Part shown: in pieces, positions 1 through 4,869 of the stretch
How positions within the stretch are numbered: position 1 is the first letter of the stretch
How the letters are laid out: every line of letters starts with the position of its first letter
DNA from: Candidatus Pacearchaeota archaeon
Lineage (GTDB): Archaea; Nanobdellota; Nanobdellia; Pacearchaeales; GW2011-AR1
Direction: 5' to 3'
NCBI GenBank assembly: GCA_002688335.1
Contig: NZCQ01000039.1
Location: 1 to 7,461 of the forward strand
DNA: 7,461 bases
Made by a program: the position numbers and the translations under genes
The notes under the pieces: generated by a model
The model's database searches: none
What the model saw: only the letters and a program-made list of their open reading frames with translations
What the model was told of the DNA's origin: nothing

Positions 1-44
1 TAAAATATATTGAATTAGATCGAGATGGTAATGTTCCTTCTTAA
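1..44 (+). CDS. 3' end of an upstream gene (partial)
   Basis: The frame beginning at base 3 is open from the window edge and reads KYIELDRDGNVPS before a TAA stop at 42-44. The mix of charged and polar residues looks like a genuine protein C-terminus, and a strong hairpin begins 7 bases after the stop, as would suit the end of a gene. Only 13 residues are visible, so no family can be named and the call could be a chance open frame. Confidence 0.35.
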   Translation, partial: KYIELDRDGNVPS

Positions 45-50
45 AATATC

Positions 51-91
51 ATTTCAAATTAAGGTCATGCGGAGCATCCTTAATTTGAAAT
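51..91. repeat. Long hairpin with GCGGAGC tip
   Basis: A perfect 14-bp inverted repeat (51-64 with 78-91, ATTTCAAATTAAGG and its complement) encloses a two-base TC bulge and a second stem, ATGC GGA GCAT (67-77). The tip closely matches the hairpin at 6369-6390 (GGTCATGCG-A-GCAT). It may be a bidirectional terminator between the plus-strand gene end and the minus-strand gene at 217-438, or the subterminal hairpin of an IS200/IS605-type element, where stems with 5'-side bulges are recognised by the transposase. The rest of 1-216 holds no gene I can support. Confidence 0.6.
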
Positions 92-216
92 TCTTATTGA
101 GATCATATAATTTAAACATCAAAGAGATTAATAGCAGATCTAAGCAATAATTAAGACATATCAATAAGTCTGCGGAGATTTGAGATGAAGTCCAAATCGA
201 GAGCGATTCAATAAAT

Positions 217-438
217 TCATTCAACAGAATCTTCAACTAATTCTTGATAAGTGTCATTTTCTGTTAGAATGGGCGTTGAATAGACTTTTTCATAAAAACC
301 CTGGTGATGTTTCTTAATCTCTATTTTTAATTCATGGTCTCGGTCTATTAATTGCGCTACCCTATCATTACCCTCCTCATCAACCAACCGATCTAATCTT
401 TCTACTACTTCTTTTAACTCACTTGAAATCATCCCCAT
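217..438 (-). CDS. Small hypothetical protein, 73 aa
   Basis: This is a 73-residue charged protein that I do not recognise. The first half (about residues 6-45) is rich in Leu, Glu, Arg and Lys and should be helical (SSELKEVVERLDRLVDEEG, then IDRDHELKIEIKKHH). The C-terminus is acidic and there is no signal peptide or membrane segment. Two ATG codons lie close together, at 438 and 432. A TATA-like box on the minus strand at 460-467 is centred about 25 bases before the first ATG, which favours 438 as start and a leaderless message. It stands alone in its transcription unit, downstream of the terminator of the surface protein gene. Composition suits a small regulator or partner protein, but nothing in the sequence proves a function. 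Confidence 0.6.
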   Translation of the reverse strand: MGMISSELKEVVERLDRLVDEEGNDRVAQLIDRDHELKIEIKKHHQGFYEKVYSTPILTENDTYQELVEDSVE

Positions 439-459
439 ATTACCCTGAACACTCCATAT

Positions 460-467
460 TATTTAAA
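460..467 (-). promoter_or_regulatory. TATA box for the 73-aa gene
   Basis: On the minus strand this reads TTTAAATA. Its centre is about 25 bases before the ATG at 438, the archaeal spacing for a TATA box with the transcript starting at or near the start codon. Confidence 0.5.
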
Positions 468-482
468 ATTTTCTATCACTTC

Positions 483-540
483 CTTAATTAAAAAAGAAAA
501 GGGAAACAAATAAAAATAAAAAAATAAAACAAAAAATTAA
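483..540 (-). terminator. T-rich terminator after surface protein gene
   Basis: Directly after the stop codon of the surface protein gene, the minus strand carries about 58 bases dominated by T runs of 4 to 7 broken by single A or G bases. Archaeal RNA polymerase terminates at such U-rich tracts without needing a hairpin. The unusual length of the tract suggests strong or redundant termination of a highly expressed message. Confidence 0.6.
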
Positions 541-1803
541 TTAGTAATAATTTGTTTCGCCGAATTCTTCAGATTCTTCAGGTCTCTTAGTTAGCAATAC
601 TATAAGTACAATCAATAGTACAACGAAGATTATAACTAGGATAACAGTCAAAACTACTACGGTATTAGGTTTCCCTTCTACACCAGTTGAACCAGCAACC
701 TTAACAGAATCTTTCTCTACATTAACTGTAAAGCTTATCTGCTCAGATAAACCAGTTTCGCTATTCGCGTTAACTGTAACTAGATATGTTCCTTCTTCTA
801 TACTATTTGATGCTCTAACTTTCACGCCTGTTGATCTACTAGAATCGCCACTAACTGTCAAGATAGGTTCTGTTGCTTCTACAAATAATCCCTTTGAATC
901 TTCAGGGGTTATTGAATAAACAACAAGCCTACTACTTGGGTTAACCAAAACAACTTCAAAAGTTGCTTCTTCACCAGGAGAGATTGTCTTTGATGTTACT
1001 GGAGGCAATATCTTTGTATTAACTCCTCTAACAACAACTCTCTTAGCAGCTGTAACACTAGTATCATGGTTGTATGCTTCTATTACTAGATCATAGTTTC
1101 CAGCAGGAGCGTCTCTAGGTATGCTTAGATATACTCTTCTCTCTCGAGCGTCATTGATGTCATCATCAAAATCGTCTCTAAGAGATTCAAGATCTCCAGC
1201 ATAAATCTTATTACTTAGTCCCAAACCTGGAATAGTTGCCTTAACATAAACGTTATCAAGTCTTTCGAATCCGTTGTTTTCTACAACAACATCAACAGCC
1301 AACCTGCTACCTGCTTCAACAACTTCACTTCTATCAATAGATAAAAGATTCAAGCTGTAAAGGTCTTTCTCAACTTCTAGAGCTACATCAACTTCTTGTG
1401 AGTCTTCTCCTCTAGCGCTGAACCTTACAAATAGAGTAAGCTCTTCTTCTGTTAATTCATCAAGGTCTAAAGATGATGGAAGTTCTAAAGTAAATCTCTT
1501 AACATAAGTATTCCCTGCAACAACACGGAATCTTGATGTCTCATCAGAGATATCACTCTTGAAACCTTCAACATAAGCCTTAACTTTAACATCAGAAACA
1601 TCGCTTACAGCAGTGAACTTAACAACTACAGGAACTGTTTCAGAAACAAGACCTGCAACTTGATCAGCATCATCTAATTTAAATGAAACCCCGTTAACTT
1701 CAACATCCGTTACATCAACGAAATCAACTGCACTAACCATAGTAATGGTAAAAGCTATAGCAAAAAATGCCATAAAAGAAACCAAAAATGCTTTGTTTTT
1801 CAT
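541..1803 (-). CDS. Putative S-layer / cell-surface protein, 420 aa
   Basis: This is an exported, membrane-anchored surface protein. Residues 1-25 form a signal peptide (MKNKAF, a hydrophobic core, then TMVSA before VDF). Residues 26-370 are acidic, beta-rich and threonine/valine-rich, fitting several Ig-like or CARDB/NEW3-like domains. Segments near 165-260 (VVENNGFERLDNVYVKATIPG, then APAGNYDLVIEAYNHD) and 270-362 (SPGEEATFEVVLVNPSS, then EEGTYLVTVNANSE) look like the repeated sandwich units of COG1361-type envelope proteins. One transmembrane helix lies at 381-404, followed by a short charged tail of 16 residues inside the cell. DPANN genomes often carry proteins of this layout annotated as putative S-layer protein. 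It is monocistronic, with an upstream TATA box and a long T-rich terminator. The topology is clear; the lattice-forming role is an inference, and it could be another envelope or adhesion protein. Confidence 0.8.
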   Translation of the reverse strand: MKNKAFLVSFMAFFAIAFTITMVSAVDFVDVTDVEVNGVSFKLDDADQVAGLVSETVPVVVKFTAVSDVSDVKVKAYVEGFKSDISDETSRFRVVAGNTYVKRFTLELPSSLDLDELTEEELTLFVRFSARGEDSQEVDVALEVEKDLYSLNLLSIDRSEVVEAGSRLAVDVVVENNGFERLDNVYVKATIPGLGLSNKIYAGDLESLRDDFDDDINDARERRVYLSIPRDAPAGNYDLVIEAYNHDTSVTAAKRVVVRGVNTKILPPVTSKTISPGEEATFEVVLVNPSSRLVVYSITPEDSKGLFVEATEPILTVSGDSSRSTGVKVRASNSIEEGTYLVTVNANSETGLSEQISFTVNVEKDSVKVAGSTGVEGKPNTVVVLTVILVIIFVVLLIVLIVLLTKRPEESEEFGETNYY

Positions 1804-1846
1804 ATAAAGTTTTTAAAATTTAATTAATCTAACAGGCTGCTTTTCA

Positions 1847-1854
1847 TTTATAAA
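1847..1854 (-). promoter_or_regulatory. TATA box for surface protein gene
   Basis: The octamer TTTATAAA lies 44-51 bases before the ATG at 1803, which would place the transcript start near 1822-1825 and give a leader of about 20 bases. It sits in a 128-bp divergent region shared with the promoter of the gene at 1932. Confidence 0.5.
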
Positions 1855-1901
1855 CATTTCTATTGTGTAGTAACTATAAAATAATTACATATTGAGAAAC
1901 C

Positions 1902-1909
1902 TTTTTATA
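1902..1909 (+). promoter_or_regulatory. TATA box for RHH-like gene
   Basis: TTTTTATA is centred about 26 bases before the ATG at 1932, predicting a leaderless message. The palindrome GGTATACC (1919-1926) lies between this box and the start codon, where a bound repressor would block initiation. Confidence 0.6.
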
Positions 1910-1918
1910 GTCTACTCT

Positions 1919-1926
1919 GGTATACC
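1919..1926. promoter_or_regulatory. GGTATACC palindrome, candidate operator
   Basis: A perfect 8-bp palindrome ends 5 bases before the start codon of the RHH-like gene and just downstream of its TATA box. Its core GTATAC recurs twice at the end of the same gene (2170-2189). Ribbon-helix-helix proteins commonly bind short palindromic half-sites in their own promoters, so autoregulation is plausible but inferred. Confidence 0.4.
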
Positions 1927-1931
1927 AACTT

Positions 1932-2180
1932 ATGACAAACAAAGCTAACAAGCCTAACAACGGGGAAAACAAGCCAAATAAGAGTAAAGCCACTACTATA
2001 AAAATCTATGGAGAAACCAAATCTAGGCTAGACAAGCTAAAAGAACATAGCAAAGAAAGCTACGATGAAGTCCTTAGAAAGATTTTCTTTATATTTAACT
2101 CTCTAAGAAAGGACTCTGAAAAAGCTCAAAGGGTACTAAAGAAGATAGATCGTGGAGCAAAAAGGAGGAAAGTATACTAA
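1932..2180 (+). CDS. Ribbon-helix-helix-like DNA-binding protein, 82 aa
   Basis: This is a small basic protein with a disordered Lys/Asn-rich N-terminus (residues 1-19), a core at about 20-60 and a strongly basic C-terminus (KKIDRGAKRRKVY). The core TTIKIYGETKSRLDKLKEH, followed by SKESYDEVLRKI, has the pattern of archaeal ribbon-helix-helix antitoxins and regulators: one beta strand (TIKIY) that would enter the major groove as a dimer, then two helices. The start is set by a TATA box centred 26 bases upstream. The EEP-family gene follows 14 bases after the stop, so the two are probably co-transcribed. GTATAC palindromes lie at both ends of the gene. It may be the antitoxin or repressor partner of the EEP protein, or an independent regulator; only the fold is supported by the sequence. 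Confidence 0.7.
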   Translation: MTNKANKPNNGENKPNKSKATTIKIYGETKSRLDKLKEHSKESYDEVLRKIFFIFNSLRKDSEKAQRVLKKIDRGAKRRKVY

Positions 2181-2189
2181 GGTATACTT
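2170..2189. promoter_or_regulatory. Inverted repeat at RHH stop / EEP promoter
   Basis: AAGTATAC (2170-2177) and its complement GTATACTT (2182-2189) are separated by TAAG, forming an 8-bp perfect inverted repeat over the stop codon of the RHH-like gene and just before the EEP gene. It repeats the GTATAC core of the palindrome at 1919-1926. It could be an operator for an internal promoter (TATAC then TTTTAAAA at 2183-2194 resembles a TATA region) or a small RNA hairpin between the two genes. Confidence 0.4.
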
Positions 2190-2194
2190 TTAAA

Positions 2195-2452
2195 ATGACT
2201 AACAACTTAGAAACAATGGTAGGGGATAATATGAGATTAAAGATTATGAACTATAACATAATGAATGGGTTTTACGACAACTTATTTCCAAACCCAACTC
2301 CTAAATATCAAAAAGAAAGAGAAGAGGCTGCAAAAAGAGCAGTAAAAGATTATGATCCAGATATCTTAGTAATCCCTGAAGCTTGCCTATTTAGAAAGAG
2401 TGACATCCTCCCTGCCCTGAAGGTTCACGATAGTCGCTTCGCTCCTTCGTGA
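2195..2452 (+). pseudogene. EEP-family phosphodiesterase/nuclease, N-terminal fragment
   Basis: This is the first part of an endonuclease/exonuclease/phosphatase family gene, whose members cleave phosphodiester bonds in nucleic acids or lipids. Seen here are the first conserved strand with its Asn (MNYNIMNG, residues 18-25) and the metal-binding Glu in LVIPEA (residues 58-63). Residues after about 69 (ending ALKVHDSRFAPS) are encoded by the left terminal region of the inserted IS and are not family sequence. The histidine, DxN and SDH motifs are in the fragment beyond the IS. The start is uncertain: ATG at 2195, 2216 or 2231. The last gives MRLKIMNYNIMNG, a typical family N-terminus, and has AGGGG 6-10 bases upstream. 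Removing 2401-3076 joins this frame to the downstream fragment, giving about 299 residues from 2195 or 287 from 2231. As it stands the product should be inactive. Confidence 0.8.
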
Positions 2453-2475
2453 AGCCGCCTTCGGCGGAGCAGGGC
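2410..2475. repeat. Branched hairpin at the IS right end
   Basis: An outer stem GCCCTG (2414-2419) pairs with CAGGGC (2470-2475). Inside are two arms: TTCACGA (2424-2430) with TCGTGAA (2447-2453), and CCGCC (2455-2459) with GGCGG (2463-2467) closed by a TTC loop. The minus strand of the first arm's loop contains GCGAAGC (2436-2442), known as an exceptionally stable DNA mini-hairpin. It is GC-rich, in sharp contrast with its surroundings. It probably includes the right-end signal for TnpA and, lying 12 bases after the tnpA stop, could also affect the end of the tnpA transcript. Confidence 0.65.
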
Positions 2476-2486
2476 GTCCTTCTAAA

Positions 2487-2906
2487 TTACGCGAGGCCGT
2501 GATGTTCTTCTTGCTTCTCTATATAGTTATACACTTTCTCAAAATCATTCACTCCAACACCTTCACAAAAATATCCATCACTCCAGAAATGACCTTTTGG
2601 ATATCTCTTCCTTAAATTTGGACAAAGTCTGAACAAGATGAAAGCTGACAATCCTTTCAAAATCTGCATCAACTTAGAATCACTCATCGTTCTTGGTATA
2701 TCCACCATCAAGTGAGAGTGTTCTGGTAAGACCTTCAAGATCACTATCTCGATCTTATGTTTCTTACACGCTTCTTCTATTGAAACTTTACAATAGGTTG
2801 CAATTCTTTCTTTTCTCATCATTCTATATCTGCATTTAGTAGTGATCTGAACATTCCTCAAACCGTTTCCTACCGAGTTCCTATAGTGTTTATATTTGGT
2901 TTCCAT
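2487..2906 (-). CDS. tnpA: IS200/IS605 family Y1 transposase TnpA, 139 aa
   Basis: TnpA is an HUH-type single-strand DNA transposase that acts as a dimer, cutting and rejoining one strand at hairpin-marked ends. The HUH motif is HSH at residues 63-65 (PEHSHLMVDIP), and the catalytic tyrosine is most likely Y128 in YNYIEKQ, with Q132 as the usual partner. The conserved RYPKGHFWSDGYF segment is at 101-113 and the usual MSDSKLMQILKGLSA helix at 74-88. The full family length and an unbroken frame suggest an active enzyme. The start ATG at 2906 is preceded by GGAGG with good spacing, unlike most genes here, suggesting the element brought its own translation signals. A hairpin and a palindrome lie in its upstream leader. 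The accessory gene tnpB is absent. Confidence 0.95.
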   Translation of the reverse strand: METKYKHYRNSVGNGLRNVQITTKCRYRMMRKERIATYCKVSIEEACKKHKIEIVILKVLPEHSHLMVDIPRTMSDSKLMQILKGLSAFILFRLCPNLRKRYPKGHFWSDGYFCEGVGVNDFEKVYNYIEKQEEHHGLA

Positions 2907-2911
2907 TTTAA

Positions 2912-2916
2912 CCTCC
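2912..2916 (-). promoter_or_regulatory. Shine-Dalgarno site of tnpA
   Basis: The minus strand reads GGAGG, 5 bases before the ATG at 2906. It is the clearest ribosome binding site in the window and fixes the tnpA start. Confidence 0.7.
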
Positions 2917-2967
2917 TAAAGATTTATTAAGAATGAGTTAGTTACCTCTATGACTACTGATTTCTCT

Positions 2968-2988
2968 GAGAGTTAAAGTCTAACTCTC
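2968..2988. repeat. Hairpin in the tnpA leader
   Basis: GAGAGTTA (2968-2975) pairs perfectly with TAACTCTC (2981-2988) around a 5-base loop, about 60-80 bases upstream of the tnpA start. IS200 elements are known to limit transposase expression through structures in the 5' leader, so a control role is possible. A second perfect palindrome, TATTTCTAGAAATA, follows at 2998-3011. Confidence 0.45.
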
Positions 2989-3020
2989 TTTGATTAATAT
3001 TTCTAGAAATAAATATCTAA

Positions 3021-3770
3021 TTGAAGCTACTACTCCTTCTTAAAAGAAGGAGTTTTACGCAAGCGTATCATAAAACTGATACCATTCAAGATTATCAAAG
3101 AATATTTGGTAAGAATCACTATCCATTTATCGGATTTGCAGACATGTTTCAAGACGGAATTTTCGGAACAGCAATTCTTTCTAAATATCCTATGGAAACA
3201 AAAGATTTATCTGATCACGGACGAGCGCTTGTTCGCGCTAATATCGCCTTACCTAATGGAAAGAAATTAGCTGTTGATGGGATTCATCTAACACCCAATA
3301 TAGATAACAAAAATGGGAAAAGAGAATTTTATGGATATAGAAACAGTAGGGATAAAGCTAAGTGGTTAAGGGACAAAACAGGAATCAATAGGGGGCTATA
3401 CATTGTAGCAGGAGATTTAAATGCACTATCTCCTGAAGACAAATACGAAAAAGACGAATTACTAACCGGATACAGAATCTTTATACCCGATGAAGAAAGT
3501 GCAAGGTGGCTACTAAACGAAAATCTAAAGGGAGAGGAGATAAAAGCAATTTTAGGAAATGGATCAGTAGATACTTACAAATCATTACATCCAACTAAAC
3601 CAGGATATACTTTACCAACAAAAATTGGCGGAGACAAAAGATCTTCAAGCAGAATTGATTATATATTCACATCTCCAGACATAATAATCAAAGGTGCTGG
3701 AGTAATAAGAACTCCAGATACTGAGATTGCTTCAGACCATTATCCGATATTTGCCGAGATATCTCTCTAA
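3021..3770 (+). pseudogene. EEP-family phosphodiesterase/nuclease, C-terminal fragment
   Basis: This is the second part of the gene interrupted by the IS. The family sequence probably begins near base 3078 (DTIQDYQRIFG); the frame before that, from a TTG at 3021, is IS left-end DNA. It holds the remaining catalytic motifs, numbered from 3021: GIHL (87-90, active-site His region), AGDLNA (130-135, the DxN metal/phosphate motif), SRIDYIF (210-216) and ASDHYPI (237-243, the SDHxP general-base motif). All look intact, so decay since the insertion is slight. A product started at an internal ATG would lack the first strand and the metal-binding Glu and should be inactive. The stop overlaps the stop of the convergent gene at 3767-4030 by two bases. 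The substrate cannot be told from the sequence. Confidence 0.8.
3032..3076. repeat. Hairpins at the IS left end
   Basis: Two adjacent structures are seen. ACTCCTTCT (3032-3040) pairs with AGAAGGAGT (3045-3053) around TAAA. Next, GTTTT plus ACGC (3052-3060) pair with GCGT (3063-3066) and AAAAC (3072-3076), with an unpaired ATCAT at 3067-3071. In tnpA orientation the second is a terminal hairpin with a bulge on its 5' side and a two-base loop, the kind of imperfect hairpin TnpA recognises. The two share two bases and may compete. Confidence 0.6.
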
Positions 3771-4030
3771 TAAAACTCATCTGCATAATCTCTATATTCT
3801 TTAAACCTACCATCTTTCAATACCTGTATTCCTAGATTTGTTAGTTTAGCACCATATATCTTACCATCCCTAAATTCAATTTCCAAAAGCCCTTTTTCCT
3901 TAAGACCCATGAATAATTTTTCCTGACGTTCCAGATTATCATCAGATCCAATAGCAGCTTTCTCAGGATCTGTCTGCCAAGAATACTCTACACAATAAAG
4001 AGTTACAAATTCTTCTTTTGTCAGTTCCAT
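3767..4030 (-). CDS. Small winged-helix-like protein, 87 aa
   Basis: I do not recognise the family. The order of secondary structure looks like a compact winged helix: helices at about residues 4-14 (KEEFVTLYCVEY) and 34-50 (NLERQEKLFMGLKEKGLLE), then a beta hairpin (IEFRDGKIYGAKLT) and a final helix (NLGIQVLKDGRFKEY). The stretch LKEKGLLEIEFRDGKIYGAKLTNLG resembles the recognition helix, wing and LTxxG turn of archaeal transcription regulators. The frame is open 65 codons further upstream, but that part is low-complexity, hydrophobic/basic, and runs through the divergent gene; ATG at 4030 is the sensible start. The start faces that of the VapB-like gene across 72 bases, so it could regulate that promoter. 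Function is inferred from shape only. Confidence 0.6.
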   Translation of the reverse strand: MELTKEEFVTLYCVEYSWQTDPEKAAIGSDDNLERQEKLFMGLKEKGLLEIEFRDGKIYGAKLTNLGIQVLKDGRFKEYRDYADEFY

Positions 4031-4073
4031 AACTCGTCTTAGTTTAAACACTTTAACTACTTTCTCAAAAACA

Positions 4074-4081
4074 TTTATTAA
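4074..4081 (+). promoter_or_regulatory. TATA box for VapB-like gene
   Basis: TTTATTAA is centred about 25 bases before the ATG at 4103, predicting a leaderless message. It lies in the 72-base divergent region shared with the winged-helix-like gene. Confidence 0.45.
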
Positions 4082-4102
4082 CTTCCTTATCTTATAAAAA
4101 AC

Positions 4103-4315
4103 ATGGCGCAGATAACTATAGACATACCAGAGAATGAATTTGAAGATTTTTCTAAAGAACAATGGGAAGATCTTATTAAGAATGCGATTACAGAGAGAAA
4201 GATGAAGGAGCTCAAATGGAAACATATTAAAGAAATCTCATCTAAATCTCAAGCAACTGAGAAAGATGTAGAGGAATTGACAGAAAAAGCAATGGTGAAA
4301 CATTATTCCCAATAA
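4103..4315 (+). CDS. VapB-like antitoxin, no adjacent toxin, 70 aa
   Basis: This looks like a small archaeal VapB-type antitoxin. Residues 1-10 (MAQITIDIPE) would form the DNA-binding strand, residues 12-43 are helical (FEDFSKEQWEDLIKNAITER), and the tail SKSQATEKDVEELTEKAMVKHYSQ matches the usual 'S.LTEEDxxEL' toxin-wrapping segment of VapB proteins. A VapC PIN-domain toxin normally follows such a gene, but here the next gene lies on the opposite strand, its stop 9 bases away. The protein is therefore either an orphan antitoxin, acts on a toxin elsewhere in the genome, or has lost its partner by rearrangement. It is divergent from the winged-helix-like gene. The antitoxin assignment rests on sequence pattern only. 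Confidence 0.65.
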   Translation: MAQITIDIPENEFEDFSKEQWEDLIKNAITERKMKELKWKHIKEISSKSQATEKDVEELTEKAMVKHYSQ

Positions 4316-4324
4316 TATTGAAGT

Positions 4325-4567
4325 TCAGCGCCCAATAATATCCAACGGGAGATCTACATTCACTCTGTTAAGAATCTCTTTTAGAACTTGGGGCCGTTTT
4401 CTAAAACTTATTATTCCAATTCCATAAATCTCATTATCCTCCTCAGATCTATGAATGAAAACTCCTGGCTCAATTTCTTCTGAATATCCATCACTAGGAG
4501 ATTCCTTAAATAAAATCTCCAACAAATCTCCTTCAGGATCATAATGTATATCAATTGGCCCGTTCAT
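4325..4567 (-). CDS. DUF2283 family protein, probable antitoxin, 80 aa
   Basis: The N-terminus IDIHYDPEGDLLEILFKES followed by SEEIEPGVFIHRSEEDNEIYGIGIISF is the DUF2283 pattern: a short beta sheet with the YDxxxDxLxI and E(I/V)xPGxxxxxxxxxxIxGIxI motifs. The tail (residues 57-80) extends the usual domain. The start overlaps the stop of the upstream nuclease-like gene by 4 bases (ATGA), which implies translational coupling. DUF2283 genes are often found beside small RelE/DUF4258-type toxins and are thought to be their antitoxins, so I infer that role. The same pairing recurs at 6410-6846. The gene is the last of an operon beginning with the endonuclease IV-like gene and ends 9 bases from the convergent VapB-like gene. 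Confidence 0.8.
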   Translation of the reverse strand: MNGPIDIHYDPEGDLLEILFKESPSDGYSEEIEPGVFIHRSEEDNEIYGIGIISFRKRPQVLKEILNRVNVDLPLDIIGR

Positions 4568-4869
4568 TTTATATTCTTTTCCAGATATGCTGTTACTACA
4601 AACCCCTCTCCATTTAAATATCTTACTGCAACCAATAAATATTTCTTAGAATGGGAAATATGTTTTAGATATGTAAAATGATATCTAACTTTTTCGTCAT
4701 AAAGACTATCTGTTATCCTTATCGGATCAATCAAAGTCTCCTTAATCTCTTCTAAATAATTCGCCATATACCGATGATATTTAGTGATATGCCTCCACTG
4801 CTTTTTGGTCAACCTAATTTTCTTACCATTTCTATCATCAACCTCAAACACAATATCACCTCTCACCAT
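4564..4869 (-). CDS. PBECR/DUF4258-like nuclease toxin candidate, 101 aa
   Basis: This small basic protein has the layout of the Barnase-EndoU-ColicinE5/D-RelE-like (PBECR) group of RNases. It shows QWRHITKYH (residues 24-32, with W25, H27 and H32), a helix ending in a typical 'TLIDPIRI' turn (45-52), an Arg-rich strand DEKVRYHFTYLK (58-69), then LLVAVRYL (78-85) and the closing strand FVVTAYLEK (90-98). H27, H32, R62 and the T93-Y95 region are candidate catalytic residues. The start overlaps the end of the endonuclease IV-like gene by 14 bases, and the stop overlaps the DUF2283 start by 4. Toxin-first order is a feature of this module and of the one at 6610. The fold is inferred by motif, and a non-toxic role is possible. 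Confidence 0.7.
   Translation of the reverse strand: MVRGDIVFEVDDRNGKKIRLTKKQWRHITKYHRYMANYLEEIKETLIDPIRITDSLYDEKVRYHFTYLKHISHSKKYLLVAVRYLNGEGFVVTAYLEKNIK

Larger units (their letters stand above)
2401..3076 (-). mobile_element. IS200-type insertion sequence (IS200/IS605 family)
   Basis: A single-gene element carrying tnpA on the minus strand and no tnpB, of a size usual for IS200-type elements. The ends are inferred. The plus strand has TGA at both 2401-2403 and 3077-3079, and cutting at either copy rejoins the EEP frame as RKSDTIQDYQ. In tnpA orientation the left flank then ends TATCA and the right end ends TGTCA, similar sites as expected for paired cleavage sites of this family. The left end holds a bulged hairpin finishing exactly at 3076; the right end holds a branched GC-rich structure. 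There are no terminal inverted repeats and no target duplication, which is normal for peel-and-paste single-strand transposition. The boundaries may be off by several bases. Confidence 0.75.

Noticed and set aside
177..198. Six-bp inverted repeat GATTTG / CAAATC
   Set aside because: Short stem with a 10-base loop in AT-rich DNA; expected by chance.
54..236. Minus-strand open frame of 60 codons overlapping the end of the 73-aa gene
   Set aside because: Hydrophobic, low-complexity translation that runs through the long hairpin at 51-91, with no promoter; overlap of 20 bases with a better gene.
4031..4225. Upstream 65-codon extension of the winged-helix-like gene
   Set aside because: The extension is antisense to the divergent VapB-like gene, is low-complexity, and passes a good ATG at 4030.
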